Origin: an uncultured Subdoligranulum sp.
Lineage (GTDB): Bacteria; Bacillota; Clostridia; Oscillospirales; Ruminococcaceae
Length of the DNA stretch: 41,872 nt
Assembly (NCBI GenBank): GCA_904390925.1
Contig: CAJFMB010000031.1
Location: 1 to 41,872 of the forward strand
Reading direction: 5' to 3'
Made by a program: the position numbers and the translations under genes. Of the stretch, positions 8,652 to 15,124 are shown one piece after another; position 1 is the stretch's first letter; each line of letters opens with the position of its first letter. A model generated the notes under the pieces. The model was not told the origin of the DNA, ran no database searches, and worked only from the letters and a program-made list of their open reading frames with translations.

Positions 8652-10121
8652 TTATTTGTCTTTCAGAATATCAAACATTTCCATTTGTTTGGAATAGTAT
8701 TGTTTGAGTGTATAGCCATTGATTTTATCCTTTTTTAACAAATCTCGATAAAACAGAACTCCGGACAAATCACCTTTCACACTCAACGAACATTGCCCTC
8801 TGACATCAAATTGAGAGTTCGGTGTATAACAAACTATTATTTTCCCGTTGTTGGCCTTGTCTGCAAAAGATAGTCCGCGTTCTTCCCCTTGAAAATCTTC
8901 TATTTCAGAATTCTCGCGTACAAACAGTTTCAGATTTCCGATAAGTTCCGCTTCGTCAATTTTTTGTACAGCCTCTGTTACTTGTTCCGGCATTTTTCGT
9001 CGGCTGCCGTCCTCGTAAGGGAAACGTATCGTCCTCTCTTTGTCCCCGATCCACGCATTGAACAAAACCGGATCTTTGTATTTCGTACACAGAAGGAACC
9101 AGTAAAGAAGATATGCCCTGCTGTTTCTGTATTTCAAAAGGAAAGAGACCAACATCATCGAGTATACTTTTCCAATTGTCTCCAAATCTCGTGCACTTAA
9201 ATCCAACGCTTCTGAAACCGTTGTCATGTTATCAATCAGCTTATTGGAATCCCCTTCCATTGCCTTTCCATCGGCAAAGAATTTTTGTACGATCCCTATG
9301 ATCATACTTTTATTGCTTGCCTCCGGCATACGGGAATAATAGCTGAAGAACCGCATCAGGTACCCGGTAGCATCTGTATCTGCCCCGTATACTTGGCGGA
9401 TTGCTGCTCCAAGCTGCTTCACATCCAGAGCAAAAATGTACACCACATTTTCCACATCCATGATGTGTTTGACGATTTCCAGAGTCTCGACGGCAAAGGT
9501 TGGGCGGCAGCGGTCAAGTTCGTCAATCACAATGACAAGCTTACCGCCGTTTAAGGTTTCGAGAACCGCACGCATCCCTTCCTGCATATCTTTCAGATTC
9601 TGCTTGAATGAACTGTATGCCGGATTGATGGCATTGGATTCGTTACTGGTATAAGCTCCAACCGCACCGGAGGCAGCCTCTGCGGCTTTCGTCATCTGGT
9701 CGGCATCAAAATAGTTTTCCAACCCCTTTTTTGCAAAGGCCAAAACCAGATGCTTCGCTGCACTGCCAATCTTTTTTATGGCCTGCTCACTCTTCTGGTC
9801 TCCCAGGGGTGCAGCAAATAACGGATCGGAAAAAACAGCCTCAGCAAAAGGTTCAAAGGCATTGTTCCAGAAGTCGTTTTTCCATGCGTTGTAGTGTACC
9901 ACGCGAAGGGCGTCCTTGCATTCTGTTTCCAGAAGGCTCTCGAACTTTTCCAGAAAAACGCTCTTGCCTGTTCCCCAGGGGGAATCGATGGCAATGGTAT
10001 AAGCCTTCACATCATCGTCCCGATGGTAGAAGTCGCTGTTCAGAATCAGGTTTTTCAGGAATTCCGCATAGGGCTTGCGATGAAACAGGTCTTCATCAAA
10101 TGTCTTTTTGCGTTCTGCCAA
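8652..10121 (-). CDS. KAP-family P-loop NTPase (likely prophage accessory/defence gene)
   Basis: A 489-residue protein with a Walker A loop at 47-54 (SPWGTGKS) and Walker B at 195-201 (VIVIDE) followed by LDRCRP, the signature of KAP NTPases; the early YNAWK motif around residue 77 also fits. The family includes F-plasmid PifA, which excludes T7 phage, so a phage-exclusion role is plausible but not shown. The strong transmembrane pair seen in many KAP proteins is absent. I chose the TTG at 10121 because AAGAGG lies 8 bases upstream; a GTG at 10130 overlaps that ribosome site. The gene is more AT-rich than its neighbours, has its own promoter and is flanked by terminators, the layout of a moron. 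Confidence 0.85.
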   Translation of the reverse strand: MAERKKTFDEDLFHRKPYAEFLKNLILNSDFYHRDDDVKAYTIAIDSPWGTGKSVFLEKFESLLETECKDALRVVHYNAWKNDFWNNAFEPFAEAVFSDPLFAAPLGDQKSEQAIKKIGSAAKHLVLAFAKKGLENYFDADQMTKAAEAASGAVGAYTSNESNAINPAYSSFKQNLKDMQEGMRAVLETLNGGKLVIVIDELDRCRPTFAVETLEIVKHIMDVENVVYIFALDVKQLGAAIRQVYGADTDATGYLMRFFSYYSRMPEASNKSMIIGIVQKFFADGKAMEGDSNKLIDNMTTVSEALDLSARDLETIGKVYSMMLVSFLLKYRNSRAYLLYWFLLCTKYKDPVLFNAWIGDKERTIRFPYEDGSRRKMPEQVTEAVQKIDEAELIGNLKLFVRENSEIEDFQGEERGLSFADKANNGKIIVCYTPNSQFDVRGQCSLSVKGDLSGVLFYRDLLKKDKINGYTLKQYYSKQMEMFDILKDK

Positions 10122-10142
10122 TGTGACCACCTCTTATCGATC

Positions 10143-10171
10143 ATTTTAACAAATAATCGACAGAGGTTCAA
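10143..10171 (-). promoter_or_regulatory. Promoter of the KAP NTPase gene
   Basis: TTGAAC at 10166-10171 and TAAAAT at 10143-10148 are separated by 17 bases on the minus strand. Transcription would begin near 10136, giving a very short leader with AAGAGG before the TTG start at 10121. This supports expression of the KAP gene independently of the phage lytic programme. Confidence 0.7.
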
Positions 10172-10215
10172 ACCTTTGGCGACCTATACGCAGGACTTTT
10201 CTCTACCAAAATTCC

Positions 10216-10270
10216 GGGGCATGAAAATGCCCCTACCCAAAAGGCAGGGGCTGCCGGCATTGCAGCCGGC
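10216..10270 (-). terminator. Terminator with paired hairpins upstream of the KAP gene
   Basis: Reading leftward, a first hairpin GCCGGC-TGCAAT-GCCGGC (10253-10270) is followed by GCCCCTGCC / GGTAGGGGC (10229-10251) and ATTTTC, and then a third possible stem GGGGC-ATTTTCAT-GCCCC. It separates the sigma-like regulator gene, and a candidate small RNA, from the KAP promoter. Confidence 0.65.
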
Positions 10271-10395
10271 GGGCGGGGTCTTGTCTCGGCGACACAGAAC
10301 TGAGCCATGCGCTGCTCAATCTGCGCAGAACCCGTACCGAAAGGAGTGTTGCAAGCCGAGAACCTGCGATGGATGGTCGCACCGCATTTTTCGAC
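10216..10395 (-). ncRNA. Candidate small RNA of the prophage
   Basis: An extended -10 promoter (TGGTATACT, -10 at 10402-10407) points leftward into about 180 bases that hold no convincing gene and end at the strong terminator at 10216-10251. Internal pairing includes TGAGC-AGCGCATG-GCTCA. Short frames of 23 and 46 codons exist but lack ribosome sites. The same TGTGGTATACTG promoter core occurs upstream of chromosomal genes in this window, which supports it as an active promoter. The -35 is poor, and the product could instead be a decayed gene. Confidence 0.4.
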
Positions 10396-10437
10396 GGTAC
10401 CAGTATACCACAGGCAGATGGGGCGTTGCGGGGCAAT

Positions 10438-10842
10438 TTACAACGGCAGCCGCTCCACTGCCCTGCGGTGCCTTTTGGTAATGTTGCGGTAATCCATCGG
10501 GATTTCTTTGGCAATTTGCTTCCACTGCTGCCCGAGCAGATACCGTCTGCGCAGGATCTCCTGGTCCAGCGGGTCCTCCACCTGGTCGATCCGGGTCTCC
10601 ACCTCCCGGCGGATGGCGATTCCCTGCTCGATCCTCTCCACCAGATGTTTCTGGATCTCCCACAGTTTTTCGATGGCCCGCTGGCTCTGCATGTCCTCCC
10701 GGTTGGCCGGCCCCCGCTCCAGCAAATGTGTCACCTGGCAAATATGTTCCTGCTGATCCTTCAGCTCGGCCTCCAGCTCCTGCTGGGTTCTCCGGCTGTC
10801 CCGGTACCGTCTTAGCCATAAGATTTTTTCGGCATAGTCCAT
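10438..10842 (-). CDS. Sigma-region-4-like phage regulator (DUF1492 / ArpU type)
   Basis: A 134-residue protein with a long charged coiled-coil-like N-terminal part (QQELEAELKDQQEHI) and a C-terminal helix-turn-helix (EILRRRYLLGQQWKQIAKEI, then MDYRNITKRHRRAVERL) like sigma-70 region 4. Members of this class act as late-gene activators in phages of Gram-positive bacteria. The ATG at 10842 is preceded by GGAGGTGG. Its location just upstream of the terminase block, interrupted only by the KAP insertion, is the classical place for the late activator. Confidence 0.75.
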   Translation of the reverse strand: MDYAEKILWLRRYRDSRRTQQELEAELKDQQEHICQVTHLLERGPANREDMQSQRAIEKLWEIQKHLVERIEQGIAIRREVETRIDQVEDPLDQEILRRRYLLGQQWKQIAKEIPMDYRNITKRHRRAVERLPL

Positions 10843-10918
10843 TGTTGTCCACCTCCGGAATGCCAGGGGTTGTACCGCAGAATCTGTTTCCGCCACAAAT
10901 GAGCATGCCTCTTTCCCA

Positions 10919-11632
10919 TCAGCGGGACTTCGCGGTTTCGTAAAACTTTCGGTCAATTTCAAAGCCAATATAGTCCCGGCCGGCGTTGCGGCAGGCTACT
11001 TTGGTGGTACCGCTGCCCATGCAGCAGTCCAGCACCAGCTGGCCGGGGTCTGTGTAGGTGCGCACCAGATACTCAAACAGAGCCACCGGCTTCTGGGTGG
11101 GGTGCAGCCCCTCCCGCTGGCAGGGTACGGTCAGGATCTGGCGCGGGTAATTGGTATAGCGCTGCCACGTGGTACGTGACAGCCCGTCCTTTCGGTAGAC
11201 ACTCTCGTCGGTATAGTGCTTGCCGGCATTGCGCCGCGGATGCTCCAGCGCCACCAGCCCCTGCGGGTTGTAGGTGGGTGCTTTCCGGTAAAAGACCGCG
11301 ATCTCCTCCACATAGCGCAGCGGCTGGAAGTGGGAAAACGGGAATCCCGTCACCTGGTTCTTGATCCAGTACCAGCAGTAGCGGAACTGCTTTGGATTGC
11401 TGGTGATCAGCCGGGTGGTGAAGGGCTGCGCGGCCGTGAACACCATCGCGCCGTTGCGCTTGGTCACGCGGTTCAGCTCCCGCCACAGCTGCGGCAGCGG
11501 CAGCAACGTGTCCCAGGCGCCGCTGGTGGTCCCGTAGGGCAGATCGGTCAGCACCATGTCCACCGAGGCATCCGGCAGCATGGCCATGCCGGCCAGGCAG
11601 TCCATGTTGAAGATTTGGTTTCTGTAGTCCAT
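10919..11632 (-). CDS. DNA adenine/cytosine-N4 methyltransferase, phage orphan type
   Basis: A 237-residue N4/N6-amino DNA methyltransferase. The catalytic motif IV is D30-L-P-Y33 and the AdoMet-binding motif I is near the C-terminus, D202-CCMGSGTT. Motif IV before motif I, with the target-recognition region between, is the beta-class order. HPTQKPVALFEYLVR just before motif I is typical. No restriction endonuclease is adjacent, so it is probably an orphan phage enzyme that protects phage DNA or alters host gene expression. The start at 11632 follows AAAGGAGTGGCTG. The target sequence cannot be predicted from the chain alone. Confidence 0.88.
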   Translation of the reverse strand: MDYRNQIFNMDCLAGMAMLPDASVDMVLTDLPYGTTSGAWDTLLPLPQLWRELNRVTKRNGAMVFTAAQPFTTRLITSNPKQFRYCWYWIKNQVTGFPFSHFQPLRYVEEIAVFYRKAPTYNPQGLVALEHPRRNAGKHYTDESVYRKDGLSRTTWQRYTNYPRQILTVPCQREGLHPTQKPVALFEYLVRTYTDPGQLVLDCCMGSGTTKVACRNAGRDYIGFEIDRKFYETAKSR

Positions 11633-12031
11633 CAGCCACTCCTTTCAAAAGGGCGGCTGCAACCACAACGGGCATGCGAAATTCCGGCCGGTCCCGCCTC
11701 CTGCAGCTGCGGACCGGCATATAAAACCCGCCCGGCAGCGCAGAGGACGGAGCATCCTGGTCAAACATGTGTGAGTCTCTCCCCGCCTGCCGGGCGGTTG
11801 CATGAAAAAGCCCCCGGCCACAAAGGCAGGGGGCTCCGGCCTCTTGGCCGGGTATTGAAATCATATTGCAGCGACTCTTATCACAGCGACATGGGCAGCG
11901 GTTGCCACCCGTGCAGATTGCATACTGCAGATACAAACGAAGCGAAACAAAATACCAGCCTCAAAGCTATAACAAGTTTTTCCGAGGATTGTAATGATAT
12001 CATAATAGCATAGATTTATGGCTTTAATAAA
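11633..12031. other. Intergenic region upstream of the methyltransferase
   Basis: About 400 bases without a supported gene. It contains the terminator at 11805-11851 that ends the hicAB transcript. Promoter elements for the methyltransferase are presumably to the left of that terminator, but I see no convincing -35/-10 pair. The right-hand part (11880-12015) is AT-rich and has no clear structure. Confidence 0.5.
11805..11851 (-). terminator. Paired-hairpin terminator after the hicAB operon
   Basis: On the minus strand a stem CCGGCC-AAGA-GGCCGG (11836-11851) is followed by GCCCCCTGCC / GGCCGGGGGC (11810-11834) and TTTTT. It lies about 180 bases past the third gene of the hic operon and has the same layout as the element at 10216-10270. 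Confidence 0.7.
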
Positions 12032-12520
12032 TCATCCTGTAGTTGTAGTGGTCTCATCGTCCTCTTTATCGAAATTCAAAATCATCGGTGGCAAAATAAC
12101 AGGTACTCCCAAGGCTGTAAACGTAATCTGCGAAATCAAAAGCGACACTTTTGCAATGATACCACTTTGCACATATGCAAAATATTGTATATCTTTCGAT
12201 ATTTCCGCTTTGAATTCTTCGTTATTATACGAGTCCAGCGTACCTCTTTCTTTCAAATAATGTCGAATTGTACTTTCAACTGAAACTTCAAATGGTGGTG
12301 TATGTTCTTCACCGTCCGATTGTTCTTCCAAAAGAACTTTCCGGCAAAATTTGACTGTTAAGAAATCAGAATTAGGGAACCAACTGATCGTATCTGAACA
12401 CTGAAGCGGTTCGGTTTGGTTAATCTTGCTATTCCGTTTTGGATCGCCTTCTGAATTCATATCAATTTTAGAGATAAAAGTTTCTTTCTTATCCTCTTTA
12501 AATAAGTCTTTCAGAGCCAA
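12032..12520 (-). CDS. Unknown protein encoded downstream of hicB
   Basis: A 162-residue AT-rich gene that begins 22 bases after hicB. The likely start is a TTG at 12520 preceded by GGGGGGTGATATT. The protein is acidic and has a short hydrophobic patch late in the chain (VSLLISQITFTALGVPVILPP), possibly membrane-associated, and ends with an acidic and poly-Thr tail. I do not recognise it. Its codon use resembles hicA and hicB, not the GC-rich phage genes, so the three probably arrived together. A role as a third toxin-antitoxin component or defence effector is only a possibility. Confidence 0.6.
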   Translation of the reverse strand: MALKDLFKEDKKETFISKIDMNSEGDPKRNSKINQTEPLQCSDTISWFPNSDFLTVKFCRKVLLEEQSDGEEHTPPFEVSVESTIRHYLKERGTLDSYNNEEFKAEISKDIQYFAYVQSGIIAKVSLLISQITFTALGVPVILPPMILNFDKEDDETTTTTG

Positions 12521-12542
12521 AATATCACCCCCCGGTCTATAT

Positions 12543-13049
12543 TTAATCCACCCTCAATGAGTAGTTCGTAGAAATAGAATCTGCCGACTCTGCTTGTTTC
12601 AACATATTGGGTTCTACGGCTTCTTTGTTCAACATTAGTGGGTTAGCAAGGCAACTAGCCGTGATGGCCGCCGTACGTGCCATCTCGTCCATCCTTTTCC
12701 CCTCATTTAATGATTTTTCGATAGCTTCGGCCACAAATTTATTTAATGTGATTCCAGACAGTTCCGCAGCAATTGCTGCCTGACGGTGCAATTCCGGATC
12801 AATCCGCACATTAAAAGAGCCACTATATGCTTTTTGCGGTTGTTTTCCGATTTCCTTGCAAAAATCCAAGTAATCATCAACAGCATTGTGAAACTCTTTT
12901 ACAATGTCTTTCGCGTTTTCCGAATAGAAGTCAACCAAATCGGTAATTCCAAGTATATAACCATAAATCACTTGGTCCCCCGGACGGTACTCAGGCATAG
13001 CGCAATATCCCTTGTACCTTAGTACATTTCCTTTCATGGTTTCTTCCAA
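12543..13049 (-). CDS. hicB: HicB antitoxin
   Basis: A 168-residue antitoxin with the degenerate RNase H-like HicB fold (YKGYCAMPEY, GITDLVDFYSENAKDIVKEFHNAVDDYL) followed by the ribbon-helix-helix region NVRIDPELHRQAAIAAELSG that binds the operator, and an extended C-terminus of about 50 residues. HicB neutralises HicA and represses the operon. The likely start is TTG at 13049 with GGGAGG five bases upstream; an ATG at 13037 lies too far from that site. It follows hicA by 31 bases. Confidence 0.88.
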   Translation of the reverse strand: MEETMKGNVLRYKGYCAMPEYRPGDQVIYGYILGITDLVDFYSENAKDIVKEFHNAVDDYLDFCKEIGKQPQKAYSGSFNVRIDPELHRQAAIAAELSGITLNKFVAEAIEKSLNEGKRMDEMARTAAITASCLANPLMLNKEAVEPNMLKQAESADSISTNYSLRVD

Positions 13050-13080
13050 TGCTCCCTCCCATATTTATTATATTAGTTTG

Positions 13081-13353
13081 TCATCGTGCTGGTATATGAC
13101 CATGCTCTTTTAAGAATCTAACCACTGATTCAACAGCTCCTTGCTTCATTTGATCTCCAGGATGCGGTTTGTGTAGCAAAACCGCTGCTCCCGTTTGTGG
13201 ATGATAAAATTTTACTCTCGACCCAGAAGTGGCCCCTTTATTTGACTCAATGTATCCAAACGATTCCAATACCTTCTTTGCATCAGAATATCGGAAATCG
13301 GAAGGAGTTGGCTTTTGACAAAGTTTTTTTATTAGGGAATCTATTTTGCTCAT
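13081..13353 (-). CDS. hicA: HicA toxin (mRNA interferase)
   Basis: A 90-residue dsRBD-like toxin of type II HicAB systems that cleaves mRNA. The layout fits: SDAKKVLESFGYI, then a Gly-Ser loop, a beta strand and a closing helix. At the place where the classical toxin has its catalytic His (GSNH or GSHH) this protein reads GSRVKFYHP, so the His is missing there; a His occurs three residues after the motif and two more in LLHKPHPGD. This may be a sequence subfamily using another His or an inactive copy. The ATG at 13353 follows GAGGT. hicA precedes hicB, the usual order. Confidence 0.85.
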   Translation of the reverse strand: MSKIDSLIKKLCQKPTPSDFRYSDAKKVLESFGYIESNKGATSGSRVKFYHPQTGAAVLLHKPHPGDQMKQGAVESVVRFLKEHGHIPAR

Positions 13354-13373
13354 GTTTGCTACCTCACCACCTC

Positions 13374-13394
13374 TGCAACTAAAATTTAGTTGCA
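13374..13394. promoter_or_regulatory. Probable HicB operator
   Basis: A perfect inverted repeat with ten-base arms around one central base (TGCAACTAAA / TTTAGTTGCA) lies between the -10 box and the hicA ribosome site. This is where the ribbon-helix-helix domain of HicB would be expected to bind for autorepression. Confidence 0.65.
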
Positions 13395-13399
13395 TCTAT

Positions 13400-13427
13400 A
13401 TTATATCTCAACGGAGATACATGTCAA
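13400..13427 (-). promoter_or_regulatory. hicAB promoter
   Basis: TTGACA at 13422-13427 and TATAAT at 13400-13405, with a 16-base spacer, both perfect matches to the consensus on the minus strand. Such a strong promoter, tempered by an operator just downstream, is typical of toxin-antitoxin operons. Confidence 0.85.
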
Positions 13428-13447
13428 GATGGTGAGATGTAAAGGGA

Positions 13448-14005
13448 TCAAACCAAATTAAATTTTTCCGCTACACACCGGATAAACTTCCCATGCCAAC
13501 GCCGTGCCGTCACATAAGAGACGTGGCACGTCATCGCCGCACCTTCTAGTGTATGCGTCCGATCCCAGAAAACGAGACGAATCATGCGGAGGCGTTCTTC
13601 ACCGGTGTCAAGACGGCGGGTTTCTTCAATGCCCAGCTGTTTCAACTGCGGTGCACTGTGCTCGTCCAGTTCCTGCACCTCTGTCAGTTCCCAAAAGCAC
13701 AGGCATCTGTGTCCGCGCTGGTAGTTTTCCATCTGCTCCACGCTCATGCAGCTCATCTTGGCGCAGGCCGCAGCCTTGGCCGGATTGCGGTACACATTCC
13801 ATTGTCGGATGCCCGACACCAAGGCCCGGCCAATGATGCGTCCCCGGCCCTCGCCAGCCTTGGTCTCATACAGCCACACCACTGCATCATGAACCGGCCT
13901 CTGCGGTCTGCTCAGCCGGACTTCCAAACATTTTTCCCCGCTCAGAATCCGCCGCATCCACTGCGGCCGGATGCTGAGGAAATGATTCTTAGGAGAAGTC
14001 CACAT
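13448..14005 (-). CDS. ASCH-domain protein with C-terminal helix-turn-helix
   Basis: A 185-residue protein. Residues 8-110 resemble the ASCH/PUA-like fold, with SIRPQWMRRILSGEKCLEVR close to the ASCH signature in which Gly-Glu-Lys and Glu-x-Arg line the putative RNA or nucleotide groove. The C-terminal 50 residues (GEERLRMIRLVFWDRTHTLE; MTCHVSYVTARRWHGKFIRC) read like the sigma-region-4-type helix-turn-helix of the ArpU/DUF1492 regulators elsewhere in this element. The fusion suggests a regulator linking RNA or ligand sensing to DNA binding. The start at 14005 has only a weak ribosome site. Function is not known. Confidence 0.65.
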   Translation of the reverse strand: MWTSPKNHFLSIRPQWMRRILSGEKCLEVRLSRPQRPVHDAVVWLYETKAGEGRGRIIGRALVSGIRQWNVYRNPAKAAACAKMSCMSVEQMENYQRGHRCLCFWELTEVQELDEHSAPQLKQLGIEETRRLDTGEERLRMIRLVFWDRTHTLEGAAMTCHVSYVTARRWHGKFIRCVAEKFNLV

Positions 14006-14081
14006 GGGATCATCACGGAATCTGCCATCCTGGCAGGAATGCGAGATCTAATTCGGGACACTGCCCGTTATGACAACAGCG

Positions 14082-14318
14082 TCAATACCCACATGGCATA
14101 TCATCGGATTGACATTTGATGATTCCAACTGTGATTTGGCCGACTACCTCCGCTGAGCTTCCGTTCACAGCCCGGAGACCAGAAAGGTCTAAATTTGCAT
14201 TGTGGATTTTGGCTTCAATTTCGTGGTCCGGCTCGACAATGGCCAATATGTGCAGTTCTTCTGCTTCGCGCAGAAGGGCTGCATCTTTTTGCGGGTCACC
14301 AGTCAGTGTGATCTGCAT
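14082..14318 (-). CDS. Small phage protein, unknown function
   Basis: A 78-residue protein with a helical, acidic first half (GDPQKDAALLREAEELHILA) and a C-terminal beta-rich part. The ATG at 14318 follows GGGAGATGACATGA. It lies in the leftward early operon behind the Xis-like gene. No family was recognised. Small proteins in this position are often anti-repressors or replication accessory proteins, but nothing in the chain shows which. Confidence 0.55.
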   Translation of the reverse strand: MQITLTGDPQKDAALLREAEELHILAIVEPDHEIEAKIHNANLDLSGLRAVNGSSAEVVGQITVGIIKCQSDDMPCGY

Positions 14319-14348
14319 TCATGTCATCTCCCATTCTGATCATCCGAA

Positions 14349-14552
14349 TTATTGTTCCTTGGTTGTAGTAGAATGAGGATGCGGTACAACCCGGCGGGTT
14401 TCTTCAAACTGGCGCAGATCCTCTTCACTGATGCGATACTCTTTGCCCAGCTTGATTGCTCCCAGCTTGCGCTTACGAATCCAATCCCATACGGTAATGA
14501 TTTCTACACCGTAGCGTTTTGCCACTTCGGCGCAGGTGTACAGTTGTGCCAT
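14349..14552 (-). CDS. Small winged-helix DNA-binding protein (Xis / AlpA-like, HTH_17)
   Basis: A 67-residue protein with the excisionase-type MerR-like helix-turn-helix: LYTCAEVAKRYGVEIITVWDWI then KLGAIKLGKEYRISEEDLRQF. It could be the excisionase that partners the integrase or the first regulator of the lytic side. I chose the ATG at 14552 with AAAGG nine bases upstream; the ATG at 14561 sits directly on that ribosome site. It is the first gene of the leftward operon and is divergent from the repressor. Confidence 0.75.
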   Translation of the reverse strand: MAQLYTCAEVAKRYGVEIITVWDWIRKRKLGAIKLGKEYRISEEDLRQFEETRRVVPHPHSTTTKEQ

Positions 14553-14586
14553 GGCGACCATCCTTTCTTTGTGTGGTTTGATAGTT

Positions 14587-14703
14587 GTGTTTTGTTTGGT
14601 TTTGTGATATTATGGAGTTGTAATTCAAATAAATCACACGCCAAACAAGTTTTGCATACCGTGTGTTTTGTTCGGTATGACTTTGTTATACCACACAAAA
14701 CAC
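14587..14703. promoter_or_regulatory. Operator region of the lysogeny switch
   Basis: The AT-rich space between the divergent Xis-like and repressor genes holds three copies of a 13-base motif: GTGTTTTGTTTGG at 14587, GTGTTTTGTTCGG at 14663, and GTGTTTTGTGTGG on the minus strand at 14691-14703. ATACC / GGTAT inverted repeats overlap the second and third copies. These are probably binding sites of the CI-like repressor. -10-like boxes (TATAAC, TAATAT on the minus strand) lie among them. Confidence 0.6.
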
Positions 14704-14770
14704 ATAATTGCAACAACAAATTGTTCGGTTTGTTTGATTTTGGCAAAATGACGAAAAGTGGGGTGCCAAA

Positions 14771-15124
14771 ATGGACGAAATGCTGAGCAGGATTCTTGAA
14801 TGTATGGGTACAACACATGGCGCTGGGAAGGCTTTGGCTGACTACTTGGGCATCAGCCCCAACGTCATTACAAATTGGAAGAACGGCAGTAATCGTTCTT
14901 ATCGTAAGTACATCAAACAAATTGCAAAATTTTATGGGGTTTCAGAAGGATATTTACTTGGCACAGAAGCAGAAAAAGACCCCGCCCCGAAGGGTGAGGT
15001 CTCGGACGATGATATCAAGTTTGCCTTGTTCGGCGGCGGGCCAGTAACGGATGCGCAGTTCGAAGAGGTCAAGCAGTTTGTGCGTTTTATAAAGGAGCGC
15101 GATGCGAATGCTTCAAAAGAATGA
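14771..15124 (+). CDS. CI-like phage repressor, HTH_XRE
   Basis: A 117-residue transcription regulator. The N-terminal 60 residues form an XRE/Cro-type helix-turn-helix (GAGKALADYLGISPNVITNW, then SYRKYIKQIAKFYGVSEGYLL). The C-terminal 50 residues are a helical tail with an acidic stretch (GEVSDDDIKFALF) and no autoprotease domain, so induction probably goes through the neighbouring ImmA-like peptidase rather than RecA. Its stop overlaps that gene by 23 bases. It should bind the repeated motifs upstream. Confidence 0.85.
   Translation: MDEMLSRILECMGTTHGAGKALADYLGISPNVITNWKNGSNRSYRKYIKQIAKFYGVSEGYLLGTEAEKDPAPKGEVSDDDIKFALFGGGPVTDAQFEEVKQFVRFIKERDANASKE

Noticed and set aside
10180-10320. 46-codon frame starting MAQFCVAETR across the terminator
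   Set aside because: No ribosome site; the frame simply reads through the paired-hairpin terminator, so it was treated as part of the candidate small RNA.
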